DNA from: Oligoflexia bacterium
GTDB taxonomy: Bacteria; Bdellovibrionota; Bacteriovoracia; Bacteriovoracales; Bacteriovoracaceae
DNA length: 64,000 nucleotides
Assembly: GCA_024229115.1 (NCBI GenBank)
Contig: JAAEST010000097.1
Coordinates: forward strand, 1 to 64,000
Direction of reading: 5' to 3'
Shown: piece after piece, positions 45,224 through 55,389 of the stretch
Numbering within the stretch: position 1 is the stretch's first letter
How the letters are laid out: every line of letters begins with the position of its first letter
Translations under genes and position numbers: made by a program
The notes under the pieces: generated by a model
Told to the model about the DNA's origin: nothing
The model's input: the letters and a program-made list of their open reading frames with translations, nothing else
Database searches by the model: none

Positions 45224-48200
45224 TACATATTCCTTCTGTACTTACCACCTACTTCAAAGAGAAGATTTGTAATCTCTCCAAGTGAACAATAATTCACAGT
45301 CGTAAGTAATTCTTCAAAAACATTGTCTCCATTTAAGATTACATCTTTAAGTTTTAGAAGGGCCTGCTCAGACTTTCCAGCATTTTTCGCTTTGAAATCA
45401 TTTAGACGCTTAATCTGATTCATTTTCTCTTCATCAGAGCATCTTGAAATCTCAATTTCTTGATTAAGTTGTTCGTCAATATTATCAGCGATATATGTAT
45501 TCACACCTATAATTGGAAGATCTCCATTGTCTTTTAAAGTTTCGTAATAAAGTGACTCTTCTTGGATCTTCCCTCTTTGATACATACTCTCCATGGCACC
45601 TAGAACTCCACCCTTATCAGAGATTCTATTAAACTCAGCAAGTATTGCATCCTCAACGATTTCCGAAAGTTCTTCTACAATAAAAGCACCCTGCATAGGA
45701 TTATCAGTTTTGTTTAATCCAAACTCTCTGTTGATGATCATTTGGATCGCCATAGCTCTTCTCACAGATTCTTCTGTAGGAGTTGTAATCGCTTCATCAT
45801 AAGCATTCGTATGAAGAGAGTTACAATTATCACTTAAAGCAATGTAGGCTTGTAGTGTTGTTCTAATATCATTGAAGTCAATCTCTTGAGCGTGAAGAGA
45901 GCGGCCACTAGTTTGAATATGGTATTTAAATTTTTGCGACTTAATATTAGCACCATACTTGTCTCTAAGAACAATGGCCCAAATTTTTCTCGCAACTCTA
46001 CCAATAACTGAATACTCAGGATCAAGACCATTACTGAAGAAGAATGAAAGATTTGAAGCAAAGTCATCAATCTTCATTCCTCTTGAAAGATAGTACTCAA
46101 CAAAAGTAAATCCATTTGAAAGAGTGAAAGCTGTTTGAGTAATCGGATTCGCTCCAGCTTCTGCAATATGATAACCAGAAATACTAACTGTATAGTAGTT
46201 TTTAATTTTATTGCGACAAAAGTATTCTTGAACATCGCCCATTAGTTTAAGGGCAAATTCTAAACTGAAGATACATGTATTCTGAGCTTGGTCTTCTTTA
46301 AGGATATCTGCTTGTACAGTTCCTCTTACCATTCTCATTATTTCATTTCTTTTTTCTTCATTCCAAAAGTCATCACCTTCAAGTTGCTGACTAATTGCTG
46401 TATTCATAAACATAGCAAGAATAATTGGAGCAGGACCATTGATGGTCATTGAAACGGAAGTCATCGGAGCAGTTAGATCAAAACCACTATAGAGAACTTT
46501 CATGTCATCTAAGGTTGCGATTGAAACACCGGCCTCACCAATTTTTCCAAAGATATCAGGCCTCTCGTCAGGATCTTCACCATAAAGAGTCACACTATCA
46601 AACGCTGTAGAAAGTCTTTTTGCCGGATCATCTTTAGAGAGAAAATGAAATCTATCATTTGTTCTCTTAGGTCCGCCTTCTCCAGCAAACATTCTCTTTG
46701 GATCTTCATCAGCTCTCTTGAATGGGAAGATTCCTCCTCCATAAGGGAAGAAGCCTGGAAGATTACAATGTCTTGCGAACTTATATTTTTCAACTGTTGA
46801 TTCAAACTTTGGAAATCCAACTCTACTTACTTCAGAATGGCTAAGGCTTGTATATTTAGTGTTCACTTTAATTTCTTTATCTCTTACCTGATAAGAATAA
46901 GTTCCATCTTTGTACATTACGAGAGTTTTATCTAGTTCATCGAGAATACCAAATGTTTCCTCAGTAATAGTTGCCTTTACTTCATCTCTTTTTGAACTCA
47001 GCTCTTTATTTTCAGGTAGAAGCTTACTGGCCTTAAGTAATGATTCATAATCTGATAATTTAGCAGCGACCTCTTCAGTTTCAGCATTATAATTCTTTAC
47101 TGCATTAGAAATCTCTCTTAAATAGAGCGACTGCTCAGGAGGTATAATTCCCCCCTTAACCTTTGGAAACTTCTCACAATTTAAATCACTCAAAGGTGAT
47201 ACTTCAAACTTCATCTCTGTAGCAATATCTTTAAAAAGAGCATTTACACCAAAGTCATTAAACTTAGAGGCCATTGTTCCATAGACCGGTAATTCTTCAT
47301 CAGTTGGAGAACCAGGATGACCTGCAAAGAGCTCATGGTTTCTTCTATATTGCTTACGGACATCTCTTAGCGAATCTTCACTTCTTGGTTTTTCAAACTT
47401 ATTGATGACGATAAAGTTCGCTGACTCAAGCATTTCAATTTTTTCAAGCTGAGTAGCTGCTCCATACTCTGGAGTCATTACATAAATACATTTATCAGCT
47501 ACAGAAGTAATTTCATCAGAAGCCTGACCAATACCAGATGTTTCAACAATAATAAGATCAAAGGATTGTGACTTTAAAAAACTCACTACATTTTTAATCT
47601 GCGGAGAAAGTTCTGTATTTGAGTCTCTCGTCGCAAGTGAGCGAATAAAGAAATTATCAAATGAAGCAGAACCTAATCTAATTCTATCTCCAAGAAGAGC
47701 ACCTTGAGTTTTCTTCTTTGTAGGATCAACTGAAATGAGAGCGATCTTCGAATCTTTATAGTAACGATGAAATCTTAAAAGTAGTTCATCAATTAATGAT
47801 GACTTCCCTGCCCCACCTGTACCAGTAATACCTAAAACAGGTGTCTCTTTTTCATTCCACTTTGAAGGTGCCTCACCTTTATCTTCGATATAAGAAATTG
47901 TTCTACTTATTTCTTTAAAGTTCAGCTTATCACTGGACTCTTTCGCAAACTTTTCATTTTCGTAAGTAATATGTTTTGCCTTTTCAATCATGTCATCGAT
48001 GATTCCAACAAGGCCTAATTTCATACCATCTTCTGGTGAATAAATTTTAGTGACACCCTTAGACTCTAAGGCCTTAATTTCAGATGGAGTAATTACACCA
48101 CCTCCGCCGCCAAAGATCTTTACGTTTGAACCACCATTCTCATCTAGTAATTGTCTAATATATGCGAAGTATTCATTATGTCCGCCTTGATAAGAGCTCA

Positions 48201-48378
48201 GTGCAACAGCATGTGCGTCTTCTTGGATAGCAGCGTCTACTACCTCTTTAGCACTTCTATTGTGGCCCAAATGGATAACCTCAACCCCTTTAGATTGGAG
48301 TAAACGTCTCATAATATTAATTGACACGTCGTGGCCATCAAATAGACTCGCAGCAGTAACAAATCTCAATTTATTCAT
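45223..48378 (-). CDS. icmF: Fused isobutyryl-CoA mutase (IcmF) with built-in G-protein chaperone
   Basis: This 1051-residue adenosylcobalamin enzyme interconverts isobutyryl-CoA and n-butyryl-CoA, or related acyl-CoAs. Domain order is N-terminal B12-binding (AASLFDGHDVSINIMRRLL, His16 lower ligand; GGGGVITPSEI), a MeaI-like GTPase at about 180-400 (P-loop GTGGAGKSS at 186-194, then VDPTKKKTQGALLGDR), and the large mutase barrel from about 530 (FPYGGGIFPFKRADEDPKRM, QTSGRSLHAQEIDFNDIRTT). The GTPase guards cofactor loading. The fused layout separates it from methylmalonyl-CoA mutase. Confidence 0.95.
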   Translation of the reverse strand: MNKLRFVTAASLFDGHDVSINIMRRLLQSKGVEVIHLGHNRSAKEVVDAAIQEDAHAVALSSYQGGHNEYFAYIRQLLDENGGSNVKIFGGGGGVITPSEIKALESKGVTKIYSPEDGMKLGLVGIIDDMIEKAKHITYENEKFAKESSDKLNFKEISRTISYIEDKGEAPSKWNEKETPVLGITGTGGAGKSSLIDELLLRFHRYYKDSKIALISVDPTKKKTQGALLGDRIRLGSASFDNFFIRSLATRDSNTELSPQIKNVVSFLKSQSFDLIIVETSGIGQASDEITSVADKCIYVMTPEYGAATQLEKIEMLESANFIVINKFEKPRSEDSLRDVRKQYRRNHELFAGHPGSPTDEELPVYGTMASKFNDFGVNALFKDIATEMKFEVSPLSDLNCEKFPKVKGGIIPPEQSLYLREISNAVKNYNAETEEVAAKLSDYESLLKASKLLPENKELSSKRDEVKATITEETFGILDELDKTLVMYKDGTYSYQVRDKEIKVNTKYTSLSHSEVSRVGFPKFESTVEKYKFARHCNLPGFFPYGGGIFPFKRADEDPKRMFAGEGGPKRTNDRFHFLSKDDPAKRLSTAFDSVTLYGEDPDERPDIFGKIGEAGVSIATLDDMKVLYSGFDLTAPMTSVSMTINGPAPIILAMFMNTAISQQLEGDDFWNEEKRNEIMRMVRGTVQADILKEDQAQNTCIFSLEFALKLMGDVQEYFCRNKIKNYYTVSISGYHIAEAGANPITQTAFTLSNGFTFVEYYLSRGMKIDDFASNLSFFFSNGLDPEYSVIGRVARKIWAIVLRDKYGANIKSQKFKYHIQTSGRSLHAQEIDFNDIRTTLQAYIALSDNCNSLHTNAYDEAITTPTEESVRRAMAIQMIINREFGLNKTDNPMQGAFIVEELSEIVEDAILAEFNRISDKGGVLGAMESMYQRGKIQEESLYYETLKDNGDLPIIGVNTYIADNIDEQLNQEIEISRCSDEEKMNQIKRLNDFKAKNAGKSEQALLKLKDVILNGDNVFEELLTTVNYCSLGEITNLLFEVGGKYRRNM

Positions 48379-48521
48379 AAAAACCTCAGGTTATATACCT
48401 ATGCAAATTTACAGCATAGGGAATATAGCTTATAAATCAACTTTAGCAAAATCTACAATTTGGGATATTATGTTATACTGTTCCAAAATAACGTTTTTTC
48501 CTTAATAAGGATTAGGAAGGC

Positions 48522-48971
48522 ATGAGCGAAATTGACGACAGAGAAGTATTAGTTGAAAACCCTTATCATACGGCTAGATTTAAGCCTGTACGTAAAGGGA
48601 AGAAACCACCTAAGCTAATCGCAGTTGTTCATCAAAGTGGATGTACAGGCTGTGAAGTTTGTATTGCTGGTTGTCCTGTTGATTCAATTGAACTTGTTCC
48701 AGGTCCAGATGCTAATAATCCACAATTTCGTCAAACTGTAGAAATCGATATTGCAAGATGTATTGGTTGCCAAAACTGTTCTCAAGATTGCCCATGGGAA
48801 ACAATCACAATGTATGAACATAATGATGCTTTCATTGCTTGGGGTAATGAGACATTAAAATCAGATCTTTATATCACTCAAGATGCTCTCACTAAGATGA
48901 ATGAAGAAAATGGCATTTCTCTTGAGCCAGCAAATACTGAAGATAGCGAAGCTACTGAGTCTGCCGAGTAG
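48522..48971 (+). CDS. Ferredoxin-type 2[4Fe-4S] protein
   Basis: The 149-residue soluble protein has two four-Cys clusters, CTGCEVCIAGCP near residue 39 and CIGCQNCSQDCP near 80. The ends are not conserved (Pro/Lys-rich start; Glu-rich tail). It is divergent from icmF and convergent with lgt, whose 3' end it overlaps by 20 nt. It likely carries electrons; the partner is unknown. Confidence 0.85.
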   Translation: MSEIDDREVLVENPYHTARFKPVRKGKKPPKLIAVVHQSGCTGCEVCIAGCPVDSIELVPGPDANNPQFRQTVEIDIARCIGCQNCSQDCPWETITMYEHNDAFIAWGNETLKSDLYITQDALTKMNEENGISLEPANTEDSEATESAE

Positions 48972-49695
48972 CATTTCGATAAACTAATTCAATAAGTACA
49001 CAAACTAGAATCGCTATTGAGATATATTGCGAAGTTGTTCCGTATTCAAATACTCCACGAATCTTATCACCTCTGAAAAATTCAAGGACAAATCTTAAGA
49101 TTGCATAGGCACTAAGATAAGTTCTTACAATGGAGGCCGGTGAAAACTTAAGCTTCATCATTTTTAGAATTACAAAACCAAGAAAGAATAATGAGAAAGC
49201 TTCATAGAGCTGAACAGGATGACGAGAATGATCATGAAGATGAACTGCCCAAGGAAGTTCACAAACAGTTCCATAGCAACAGCCAGCAAGAAAACATCCA
49301 ACTCTCCCTACACCATGACCGAAAGCAAGGCCTGGTAAAAAGAAGTAAAGCTTCTTGGGTGAAAATAATTTAAATACTATAGAGAAAAGAAAGAGAAAGA
49401 CTAAACCAAAGATTAAGCCTCCATAGAAAACAAAACCTCCACCTAGCCAAAAATTACTTGAATTTAGATATTGATCAAACATCAGTTCGGAGGATGTTGT
49501 TAAGAATAATGCCTTAGCCCCTAACCAAGAGAGTATGAATGATCCAAGATAAAGAATGTTAAAGTTCTTCAGTGTATGACCGTCTTCAACAAGAAGGTTC
49601 TTTGTTAGATTATATGATATCCCCCATGCTAGCCCCATAAACAGTGGATAACTATAAAGAATAAAATCACTGAATTGTAAGAGGATTGGCTTCAT
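48952..49695 (-). CDS. lgt: Prolipoprotein diacylglyceryl transferase
   Basis: This 247-residue polytopic inner-membrane enzyme attaches diacylglycerol to the lipobox Cys. The conserved GRVGCFLAGCCYGTVCELPW and HPVQLYEAFSLFFLG blocks are present, along with the C-terminal RFVLEFFRGDK. It overlaps lspA by 29 nt, so the two lipoprotein maturation steps are coupled. The window encodes many lipoproteins that depend on it. Confidence 0.93.
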   Translation of the reverse strand: MKPILLQFSDFILYSYPLFMGLAWGISYNLTKNLLVEDGHTLKNFNILYLGSFILSWLGAKALFLTTSSELMFDQYLNSSNFWLGGGFVFYGGLIFGLVFLFLFSIVFKLFSPKKLYFFLPGLAFGHGVGRVGCFLAGCCYGTVCELPWAVHLHDHSRHPVQLYEAFSLFFLGFVILKMMKLKFSPASIVRTYLSAYAILRFVLEFFRGDKIRGVFEYGTTSQYISIAILVCVLIELVYRNATRQTQ

Positions 49696-50167
49696 CTTCT
49701 AAACCTGAGGTAAACCTTAAAAATAAATATATCAGAATACCGAAAATAATAAATAAGTCTGCTGTATTAAAACTTGGAGTCATCGATGTCTTGGAACCTA
49801 TTGCAATAAAATCGACAACGTGCCCATACATTAATCGATCAAGATAATTACCTAAAACACCAGTCAAGACAAGTGAGTATGAAAGCAATCTAGAAAATCT
49901 TGCAAATCGATAAAGGATAACTTGATAGGAAAAATAAAAGAAAATTACAATGGGAAGAAGATAAGTTAATGGCCATTTAATCCACTCTGGCCAACTCTCA
50001 CCAAGGCCAAATAGATACCCATAGTTTTTAGCATAACCAAACCATAGACCAGAAAAAAATTCTTCAAAGTTATTTACTTGGTAGAAAGACTGTAATGTCC
50101 CCTTAAGGAGTTGGTCTCCCATAACTAAAAAAGCTATGATTAGGGAACATTTCCAAATCTGTTTCAT
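49667..50167 (-). CDS. lspA: Lipoprotein signal peptidase II
   Basis: The 166-residue inner-membrane aspartic protease cuts lipoprotein signals. The catalytic Asp motifs are GVLGNYLDRLMYGHVVDFI and FNTADLFIIFG. About four membrane segments are visible. It lies 3 nt downstream of the NtrC-type regulator stop and its 3' end overlaps lgt. Confidence 0.93.
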   Translation of the reverse strand: MKQIWKCSLIIAFLVMGDQLLKGTLQSFYQVNNFEEFFSGLWFGYAKNYGYLFGLGESWPEWIKWPLTYLLPIVIFFYFSYQVILYRFARFSRLLSYSLVLTGVLGNYLDRLMYGHVVDFIAIGSKTSMTPSFNTADLFIIFGILIYLFLRFTSGLEDEANPLTIQ

Positions 50168-50170
50168 CTA

Positions 50171-51658
50171 TTAATAGAAAGATTTTGGATCAATCTCGTA
50201 TTTTTCAATCTTTCTTAAGAGAGTCTTCTTAGGAATATTTGCTTTTAAAGCAGTTTGGTTGATCTTACCTTTATTTAACTTTAAGGCCTGAACAATAAAC
50301 TCTTTTTCAAAAAGTTCTTTTGCAACTTGGAAATCCATTTTAACTTCATCATTGTCAGTAACTGTTGCAAAAGTAAATTGATAGTCCTTTACTTCATCAT
50401 CTTCAATCTTCTTATCTAAAACAGAATCTTGAATTCCTTTGAAGTCGATCATTCCAGTTTCTTCTTCCTCAGCAGCAGAAGAGGCAGTCGAACCCTTTTT
50501 TACAACTTCTGGTAATGATGTCGATTTGATTTCATCACCACTTTCAATAATAAAGGCATGCTCAATAACATTTCTAAGCTCACGAATATTACCTGGCCAT
50601 CCATAATTAATTAAAAGATCTAAAGCTTGAGCATCAGGTCCTTTAATTTCTAAATTATGAACACCGTTAAAATAGTTCACGTAGTATTCAATAAGATGAG
50701 GAATATCTGATTTTCTTTCTCTAAGAGGAGGAAGATAAACTGGAAGTACATTTAATCTGTAAAATAAGTCTTCTCTAAAAGATCCATCTTTAATCATTTC
50801 TTCAAATGGTTTGTGAGAAGCTGCGATGACTCTTACGTCGGCTTTAATATCTCTATTTGAACCTACAGGCGTAAAACATTTCTCTTGAAGAACTCTTAAG
50901 AGTTTTACTTGCATGGTTGGAGAAACATCTCCAATTTCATCTAAAAAGATTGTTCCACCATCTGCATATTGAAACTTACCAATCTTTCTTTCATTAGCTC
51001 CAGTAAAAGCCCCTTTTTCATGTCCAAATAATTCAGACTCAATCAGATTATCTGGAATAGCAGCAAGGTTAATTGTTACAAATTTTTCATCTTTACGAGG
51101 TCCATTGTAATGAATGGCTTTTGCAACAAGTTCTTTACCAGTACCAGACTCACCTCTAATCAAAACAGGTGTATTAACTTGAGCTAATTTTGAAATGACA
51201 TTGAAAACTTTTTGCATTTCATCTGACTCACCAACAAACTTATCGTCACTACCAAGAGAAAGTGTTGGAGCAGAGAACTTAGTCGTCTCAACTAATGATC
51301 TTGCTTTTAATGCTCTTTTTATTAGGGCAACAAGATTATCTGAAGATATTGGCTTTTCTAAGTAGTTATAAGCGCCCTCTTTAACAACCTTTACTGCATC
51401 TGAAACATTTGAATAGGCCGTTAAAATTAGAACAATGATTGAAGGATCATATTTTTTGATATGAGTAAGGGCTTCGATCCCATCCATTTCTGGCATGTTC
51501 ACATCCATAACTACAAGATCATAGTCACCTGCCGTTACAGCATTAAGAGCCTCTTTTCCATTATCAGCGACATCAACATAAAAATGATGAAACTCTAGGG
51601 CCTGTCTAACCGAATCCTGTAAAACCTTATCATCATCTACAACTAATACTCTATGCAT
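50171..51658 (-). CDS. Sigma-54-dependent response regulator (NtrC family)
   Basis: The 495-residue protein has a receiver domain (residues 1-120, phospho-acceptor Asp52 in VVMDVNMPEMDG). An AAA+ domain follows (about 145-380) with Walker A GESGTGKE and GAFTGA in HEKGAFTGANERK, which contacts sigma-54. A Fis-type HTH closes it (QTALKANIPKKTLLRKIEKY). It should activate sigma-54 promoters when phosphorylated by the neighbouring CHASE2 kinase. Targets are unknown. Confidence 0.93.
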   Translation of the reverse strand: MHRVLVVDDDKVLQDSVRQALEFHHFYVDVADNGKEALNAVTAGDYDLVVMDVNMPEMDGIEALTHIKKYDPSIIVLILTAYSNVSDAVKVVKEGAYNYLEKPISSDNLVALIKRALKARSLVETTKFSAPTLSLGSDDKFVGESDEMQKVFNVISKLAQVNTPVLIRGESGTGKELVAKAIHYNGPRKDEKFVTINLAAIPDNLIESELFGHEKGAFTGANERKIGKFQYADGGTIFLDEIGDVSPTMQVKLLRVLQEKCFTPVGSNRDIKADVRVIAASHKPFEEMIKDGSFREDLFYRLNVLPVYLPPLRERKSDIPHLIEYYVNYFNGVHNLEIKGPDAQALDLLINYGWPGNIRELRNVIEHAFIIESGDEIKSTSLPEVVKKGSTASSAAEEEETGMIDFKGIQDSVLDKKIEDDEVKDYQFTFATVTDNDEVKMDFQVAKELFEKEFIVQALKLNKGKINQTALKANIPKKTLLRKIEKYEIDPKSFY

Positions 51659-51672
51659 ATATACTCCTGCAC

Positions 51673-53550
51673 TTATTCATTCTTTAATTTTATATGAAAA
51701 GTCGTGCCTTGTCCTAATTCTGACTCAGCAGTGATCTCTCCACCATGGAGCTCCACGAAATATTTTACTAGATAAAGGCCAAGTCCTGTACCTTTAATCC
51801 TGTGACTATCATCATTTTTTACTCGATAAAATTTGTCAAAGATATGCTCTAGGTCAAGAGGTGGAATCCCCACTCCATTATCTTTGATCTCAACATACAC
51901 CCATTTGTCATCGTCCCAAGTTTTTACTTTAACCTCAGTATTTTCGCCTGAATACTTAATGGCATTCTCTACTAAGTTAGAAAGTACCCTGTTCATTAGA
52001 TTGACATCAAACTGAATTGGATAAAGCGGTCCAAGTTCTAGATCTAGGGTTATATTTTTAAGCGATGCTTCGTATTTAAGGTTGTTAGAAACTTGCTCAA
52101 TAACATTATTAATATCTTTACTCACTAGATTAAGATCAAGATTTCTACTTTCAATCTTAGACAAGTCTAGAATTGAAGTAATAAATTTATTTAACTCTTT
52201 AGTAGAGTCAATAATCGACTTAAGGTTTTTTTCTCCATCATTATTAGCAAACTGTCTTTGCACAAGCATATTATCTGCAAGTCCAGAAATCTTCGCAACA
52301 GGTGTTTTTAAGTCATGACTCATAAGAGAGATAAAGTTCTGCTTTAAGTTTTCGACTTTCTTAAGAAGCTTTGTTTCTTCTTGAATTGCATATCTTCTTT
52401 GATATTCACCGATAGCTCTGAAAGGAACCCAAATATAGTAAACTACAAAAACGGTTAAGACTAAGTGAGTGAGATAAATCCATATTCCACCTATTAAAAA
52501 TAGTATATAGGAAATGAAGATTGTTCCTAACATCACAAGTACTGTAATCAAAAGCCCATGAGCAGGATTTAATCTTGAGATAATAATTGAAAGAAATAAG
52601 GCCAATAAAATGCAAAGGACGTAGGAAACATTTTTTGGTATTGGAAGAATCGTCTTTCCCTTTATCAAGGCATCAATAATCAAACCATGCAGAAGAAGTT
52701 TAGATGATTTATATTCTTCTTTATTAAATGGTGTCAGAACAAAATCAGCCGCATTAGAAATATAGCTTGGTCCAACAATAACTATCTTGTCTTTGAAATA
52801 TCCTTTTGGAAAGTTCCCCACAACAACTCTATGAAAAGGAATAATCGGTATTTTAGTTTTTCCTTCTAAACTATTTGTTGAATAGCGAAAGAGAACAAAT
52901 GTAGCATCTGCTTCCCTAAAATAATAAGAACCTTTAAACGATGTTGCCGATAGCTCATTTTCACCAGTTAACTTTCTATAACGGTTGGCCATCCAAAGGT
53001 GAAGAGAGTCTTCTCCAGAGAAATTTAGAATAGCTCTTCTTGCTACGTCGTCTTTAGCAAAGGCTGCATTATCAACATTTATTAATGATAATGAATATCC
53101 TAAATCTCTAAGATCTTTTGGAGGGAGCTGCTCTCCCCATGCATCCATGTCTGTTCCGAAACGAAAAAACCCGCCCTGCTCATTAAATCCTCTAATCAAC
53201 CCTTTAAGCGTGTTTTGATTAGTCTGATCAACTTTGCTTTCCGGTTCAATGAACACAGATGTGAAACCAATCATCTTTGGTTTATCATTAATAAGGTTTT
53301 TAAAATGCCGAACGTGAGTAGCGTAAGTATATGGATAAGTTTCACCTAGGAATTGGTCTGACTCTTCATCCATTTTTACAATAACAATATTATCAGAATA
53401 AGATGTTCCAATATCATACTTTACTCTAAGGTCATAAAAGATCGCTTCTAGTGAACTAAAGCTGTATTGAAAAAGAATGAATACAAAAATGATTGTAAAA
53501 AACAGTGGATAGTACTTTGAAAAATCGAGGCTCTTCTTCTTCTCTGTCAT
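51673..53550 (-). CDS. CHASE2-domain sensor histidine kinase
   Basis: The 625-residue kinase has an N-terminal membrane helix, a periplasmic CHASE2 domain (about 35-290; DNIVIVKMDEESDQFLGETY and FKDKIVIVGPSYISNAADFV fit the family), then three membrane helices (about 300-370). A coiled linker precedes the kinase core: H-box SLMSHDLKTPVAKISG, N-box LSNLVENAIKYSGEN, G1 DNGVGIPPLDLEHIFDKFYR, and G2 GTGLGLYLVK. It lies 14 nt upstream of the response regulator, so they are a pair. The signal is unknown. Confidence 0.9.
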   Translation of the reverse strand: MTEKKKSLDFSKYYPLFFTIIFVFILFQYSFSSLEAIFYDLRVKYDIGTSYSDNIVIVKMDEESDQFLGETYPYTYATHVRHFKNLINDKPKMIGFTSVFIEPESKVDQTNQNTLKGLIRGFNEQGGFFRFGTDMDAWGEQLPPKDLRDLGYSLSLINVDNAAFAKDDVARRAILNFSGEDSLHLWMANRYRKLTGENELSATSFKGSYYFREADATFVLFRYSTNSLEGKTKIPIIPFHRVVVGNFPKGYFKDKIVIVGPSYISNAADFVLTPFNKEEYKSSKLLLHGLIIDALIKGKTILPIPKNVSYVLCILLALFLSIIISRLNPAHGLLITVLVMLGTIFISYILFLIGGIWIYLTHLVLTVFVVYYIWVPFRAIGEYQRRYAIQEETKLLKKVENLKQNFISLMSHDLKTPVAKISGLADNMLVQRQFANNDGEKNLKSIIDSTKELNKFITSILDLSKIESRNLDLNLVSKDINNVIEQVSNNLKYEASLKNITLDLELGPLYPIQFDVNLMNRVLSNLVENAIKYSGENTEVKVKTWDDDKWVYVEIKDNGVGIPPLDLEHIFDKFYRVKNDDSHRIKGTGLGLYLVKYFVELHGGEITAESELGQGTTFHIKLKNE

Positions 53551-54299
53551 TTATTTCCTAAGAGTTTTTTAATCATGATCGAATTTAGTCCTTCGAAGTT
53601 TCCAAGCATATGATCTTGTATTCCAGACTTTGGAGGAGTTACTAAGGCCAAGTCTCTAAGCATTGGCTCAAAGAAGTAACCTTGCTTCATTCTGAAAGGA
53701 AGGAGCTTAAAGTAGAATGAGAACTCCTCAGGATTTTGAGCAAGAACCTCTTTATTCAAAATTCTGTAGCTATTAATGATGTAGTCCTTCACTAAGAATA
53801 TTGAAAAGAGGAATGTCCTATAAATAATCGAAAGTAATGGAAGTCTTAGTACCTTTCTAAAGAACCAACTAGGGACCTCAAAGAACATGTGAAGCGACGA
53901 AATAAATGTAATTCTGGCAACTTGCTTAGACTTGATTGCGAGTAGCAGGTTTTCTAGTGCATTATATTTCTCAGTTGAACTAAGTTTATACTCTACACGA
54001 CCACCTATAATGATACAGTCACCCAAAACTGAGGATGCTGCATAGAAATTAGTAGAAAGATAAGGAGAATAATAGATTTCAGGAGTTCTCATCCCTAGTC
54101 GACAGCTAATATTATCAATCATGGACTTTAGCTGGTTATTATCTCTAAATTTAAATGATTTAGCTGCTATTAAGAAGATTTTATTCCCAAAGAAAAAACA
54201 GAAGGTTATTGGAACGACGGTCAACACCAAGGCTATTACAAGGGCCAAAGATGGGTTGATCAACAAACCAATAATAATATTAAAAACGGCCCAAACCAA
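53547..54299 (-). CDS. Degenerate M48/HtpX-like membrane protein without HExxH
   Basis: The 250-residue protein has two N-terminal membrane helices (about 3-40). A segment then resembles M48 peptidases: RTPEIYYSPYLSTNFYAASS (N-F-Y-A for N-A-F-A), then CIIIGGRVEYKLSSTEKYNA followed by LENLLLAIKSK where M48 proteins have HExxH. The zinc ligands are missing, so it should not be a protease. More hydrophobic helices follow near 130-175. It overlaps the kinase gene by 4 nt and may serve as a sensory or structural partner. Confidence 0.5.
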   Translation of the reverse strand: MVWAVFNIIIGLLINPSLALVIALVLTVVPITFCFFFGNKIFLIAAKSFKFRDNNQLKSMIDNISCRLGMRTPEIYYSPYLSTNFYAASSVLGDCIIIGGRVEYKLSSTEKYNALENLLLAIKSKQVARITFISSLHMFFEVPSWFFRKVLRLPLLSIIYRTFLFSIFLVKDYIINSYRILNKEVLAQNPEEFSFYFKLLPFRMKQGYFFEPMLRDLALVTPPKSGIQDHMLGNFEGLNSIMIKKLLGNK

Positions 54300-54497
54300 G
54301 ATGTAGAGCAGGATTCCAATTGTTTTGATATTTCAATCCTTTATTGACGCACCACGCGTCTGTTAATATTACACTTCCCATCTAAATTATAGACAACAAC
54401 ACCTATAAGGGCTATAACCCGAGACTGATTTGTTAAGAATATATCACTTGGCTGGATAAGTTAAGTACTTGATATTTGTATATATTTAGGGGGAATA

Positions 54498-55334
54498 ATG
54501 AAATTTGAACGTCTTCTGTTCGGTACTGCTGGTGTTCCTAATACTACAGCTAAAAAGAACAACCCTATCGAAGGTGTAAAAAGAATTCATGAGCTTGGGC
54601 TAGATTGTATGCAACTTGAGTTTGCACATGGTGTAAGAATGAAGGAAGAGGTTAGTTCAGGTCTTAGAAAGATCAGTTACGAACTAGGTATTCCACTTAC
54701 TTCTCATGGTCCTTACTACATCAACTTGAATGCTAGAGAGCAAGACAAGATTGATTCATCAGTTGAAAGAATTATTCAAACAGCAAAGATTTCTGATCTT
54801 TGTGGTGCTGAATCAATGACTTTTCACGCGGCTTTCTACATGAAAGATTCACCTTTCGATGTTTTTGATCTTGTTGAAAAATCAATGAACGTCATTGAAG
54901 AGAGATTAAATAGACTTGATATTGAAATTGAGCTTCGTCCTGAGCTTACTGGGAAAACATCTCAGTTTGGTTCACTAGATGAACTAATTTCTTTAACAAA
55001 GAATGTAAACTCTTGTCGTCCTTGTATGGACTTCAGTCACCTATTTGCTAGGACTGGAAAGTACAACACTGAAGAAGAATTTGAACAAGTTCTTACTGTA
55101 CTTAAAGGTGAACTAGCTGATGAAGCTCTACAGAATATGCACATCCATATTTCTGGAATTAGCTCTAATTCAAAAGGTGATCTTAAGCATCTTAACCTTG
55201 AGCAGTCTGACTTTAACTGGAAAGGTTTAATGAATGCACTTAAGAAGTTTGATTGTCGTGGATATGTAATCTGCAACAGTCCAAACCTTGAAGATGATGC
55301 AAAAATGATGAAGGATTACTACCTAAGCTTATAG
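54498..55334 (+). CDS. Endonuclease IV-like AP endonuclease / TIM-barrel protein
   Basis: The 278-residue protein has the TIM-barrel pattern of AP_endonuc_2 proteins: TSHGPYYINLNAREQDKIDS (His of metal site), FHAAFY, ELRPELTGKTSQFGSLDELI (Glu), CMDFSHLFAR (Asp/His) and HIHISGISSNSKGDLKHLNL. Endonuclease IV cuts DNA at abasic sites with three zinc ions, and most ligand positions appear kept. Other TIM-barrel sugar isomerases are less likely. SD GGGGG is strong. A terminator follows. Confidence 0.8.
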   Translation: MKFERLLFGTAGVPNTTAKKNNPIEGVKRIHELGLDCMQLEFAHGVRMKEEVSSGLRKISYELGIPLTSHGPYYINLNAREQDKIDSSVERIIQTAKISDLCGAESMTFHAAFYMKDSPFDVFDLVEKSMNVIEERLNRLDIEIELRPELTGKTSQFGSLDELISLTKNVNSCRPCMDFSHLFARTGKYNTEEEFEQVLTVLKGELADEALQNMHIHISGISSNSKGDLKHLNLEQSDFNWKGLMNALKKFDCRGYVICNSPNLEDDAKMMKDYYLSL

Positions 55335-55389
55335 TTATAAAACTACATCAATATTAATAAAAAAAGGTCTCGTCGAAGGCCTTTTTACT

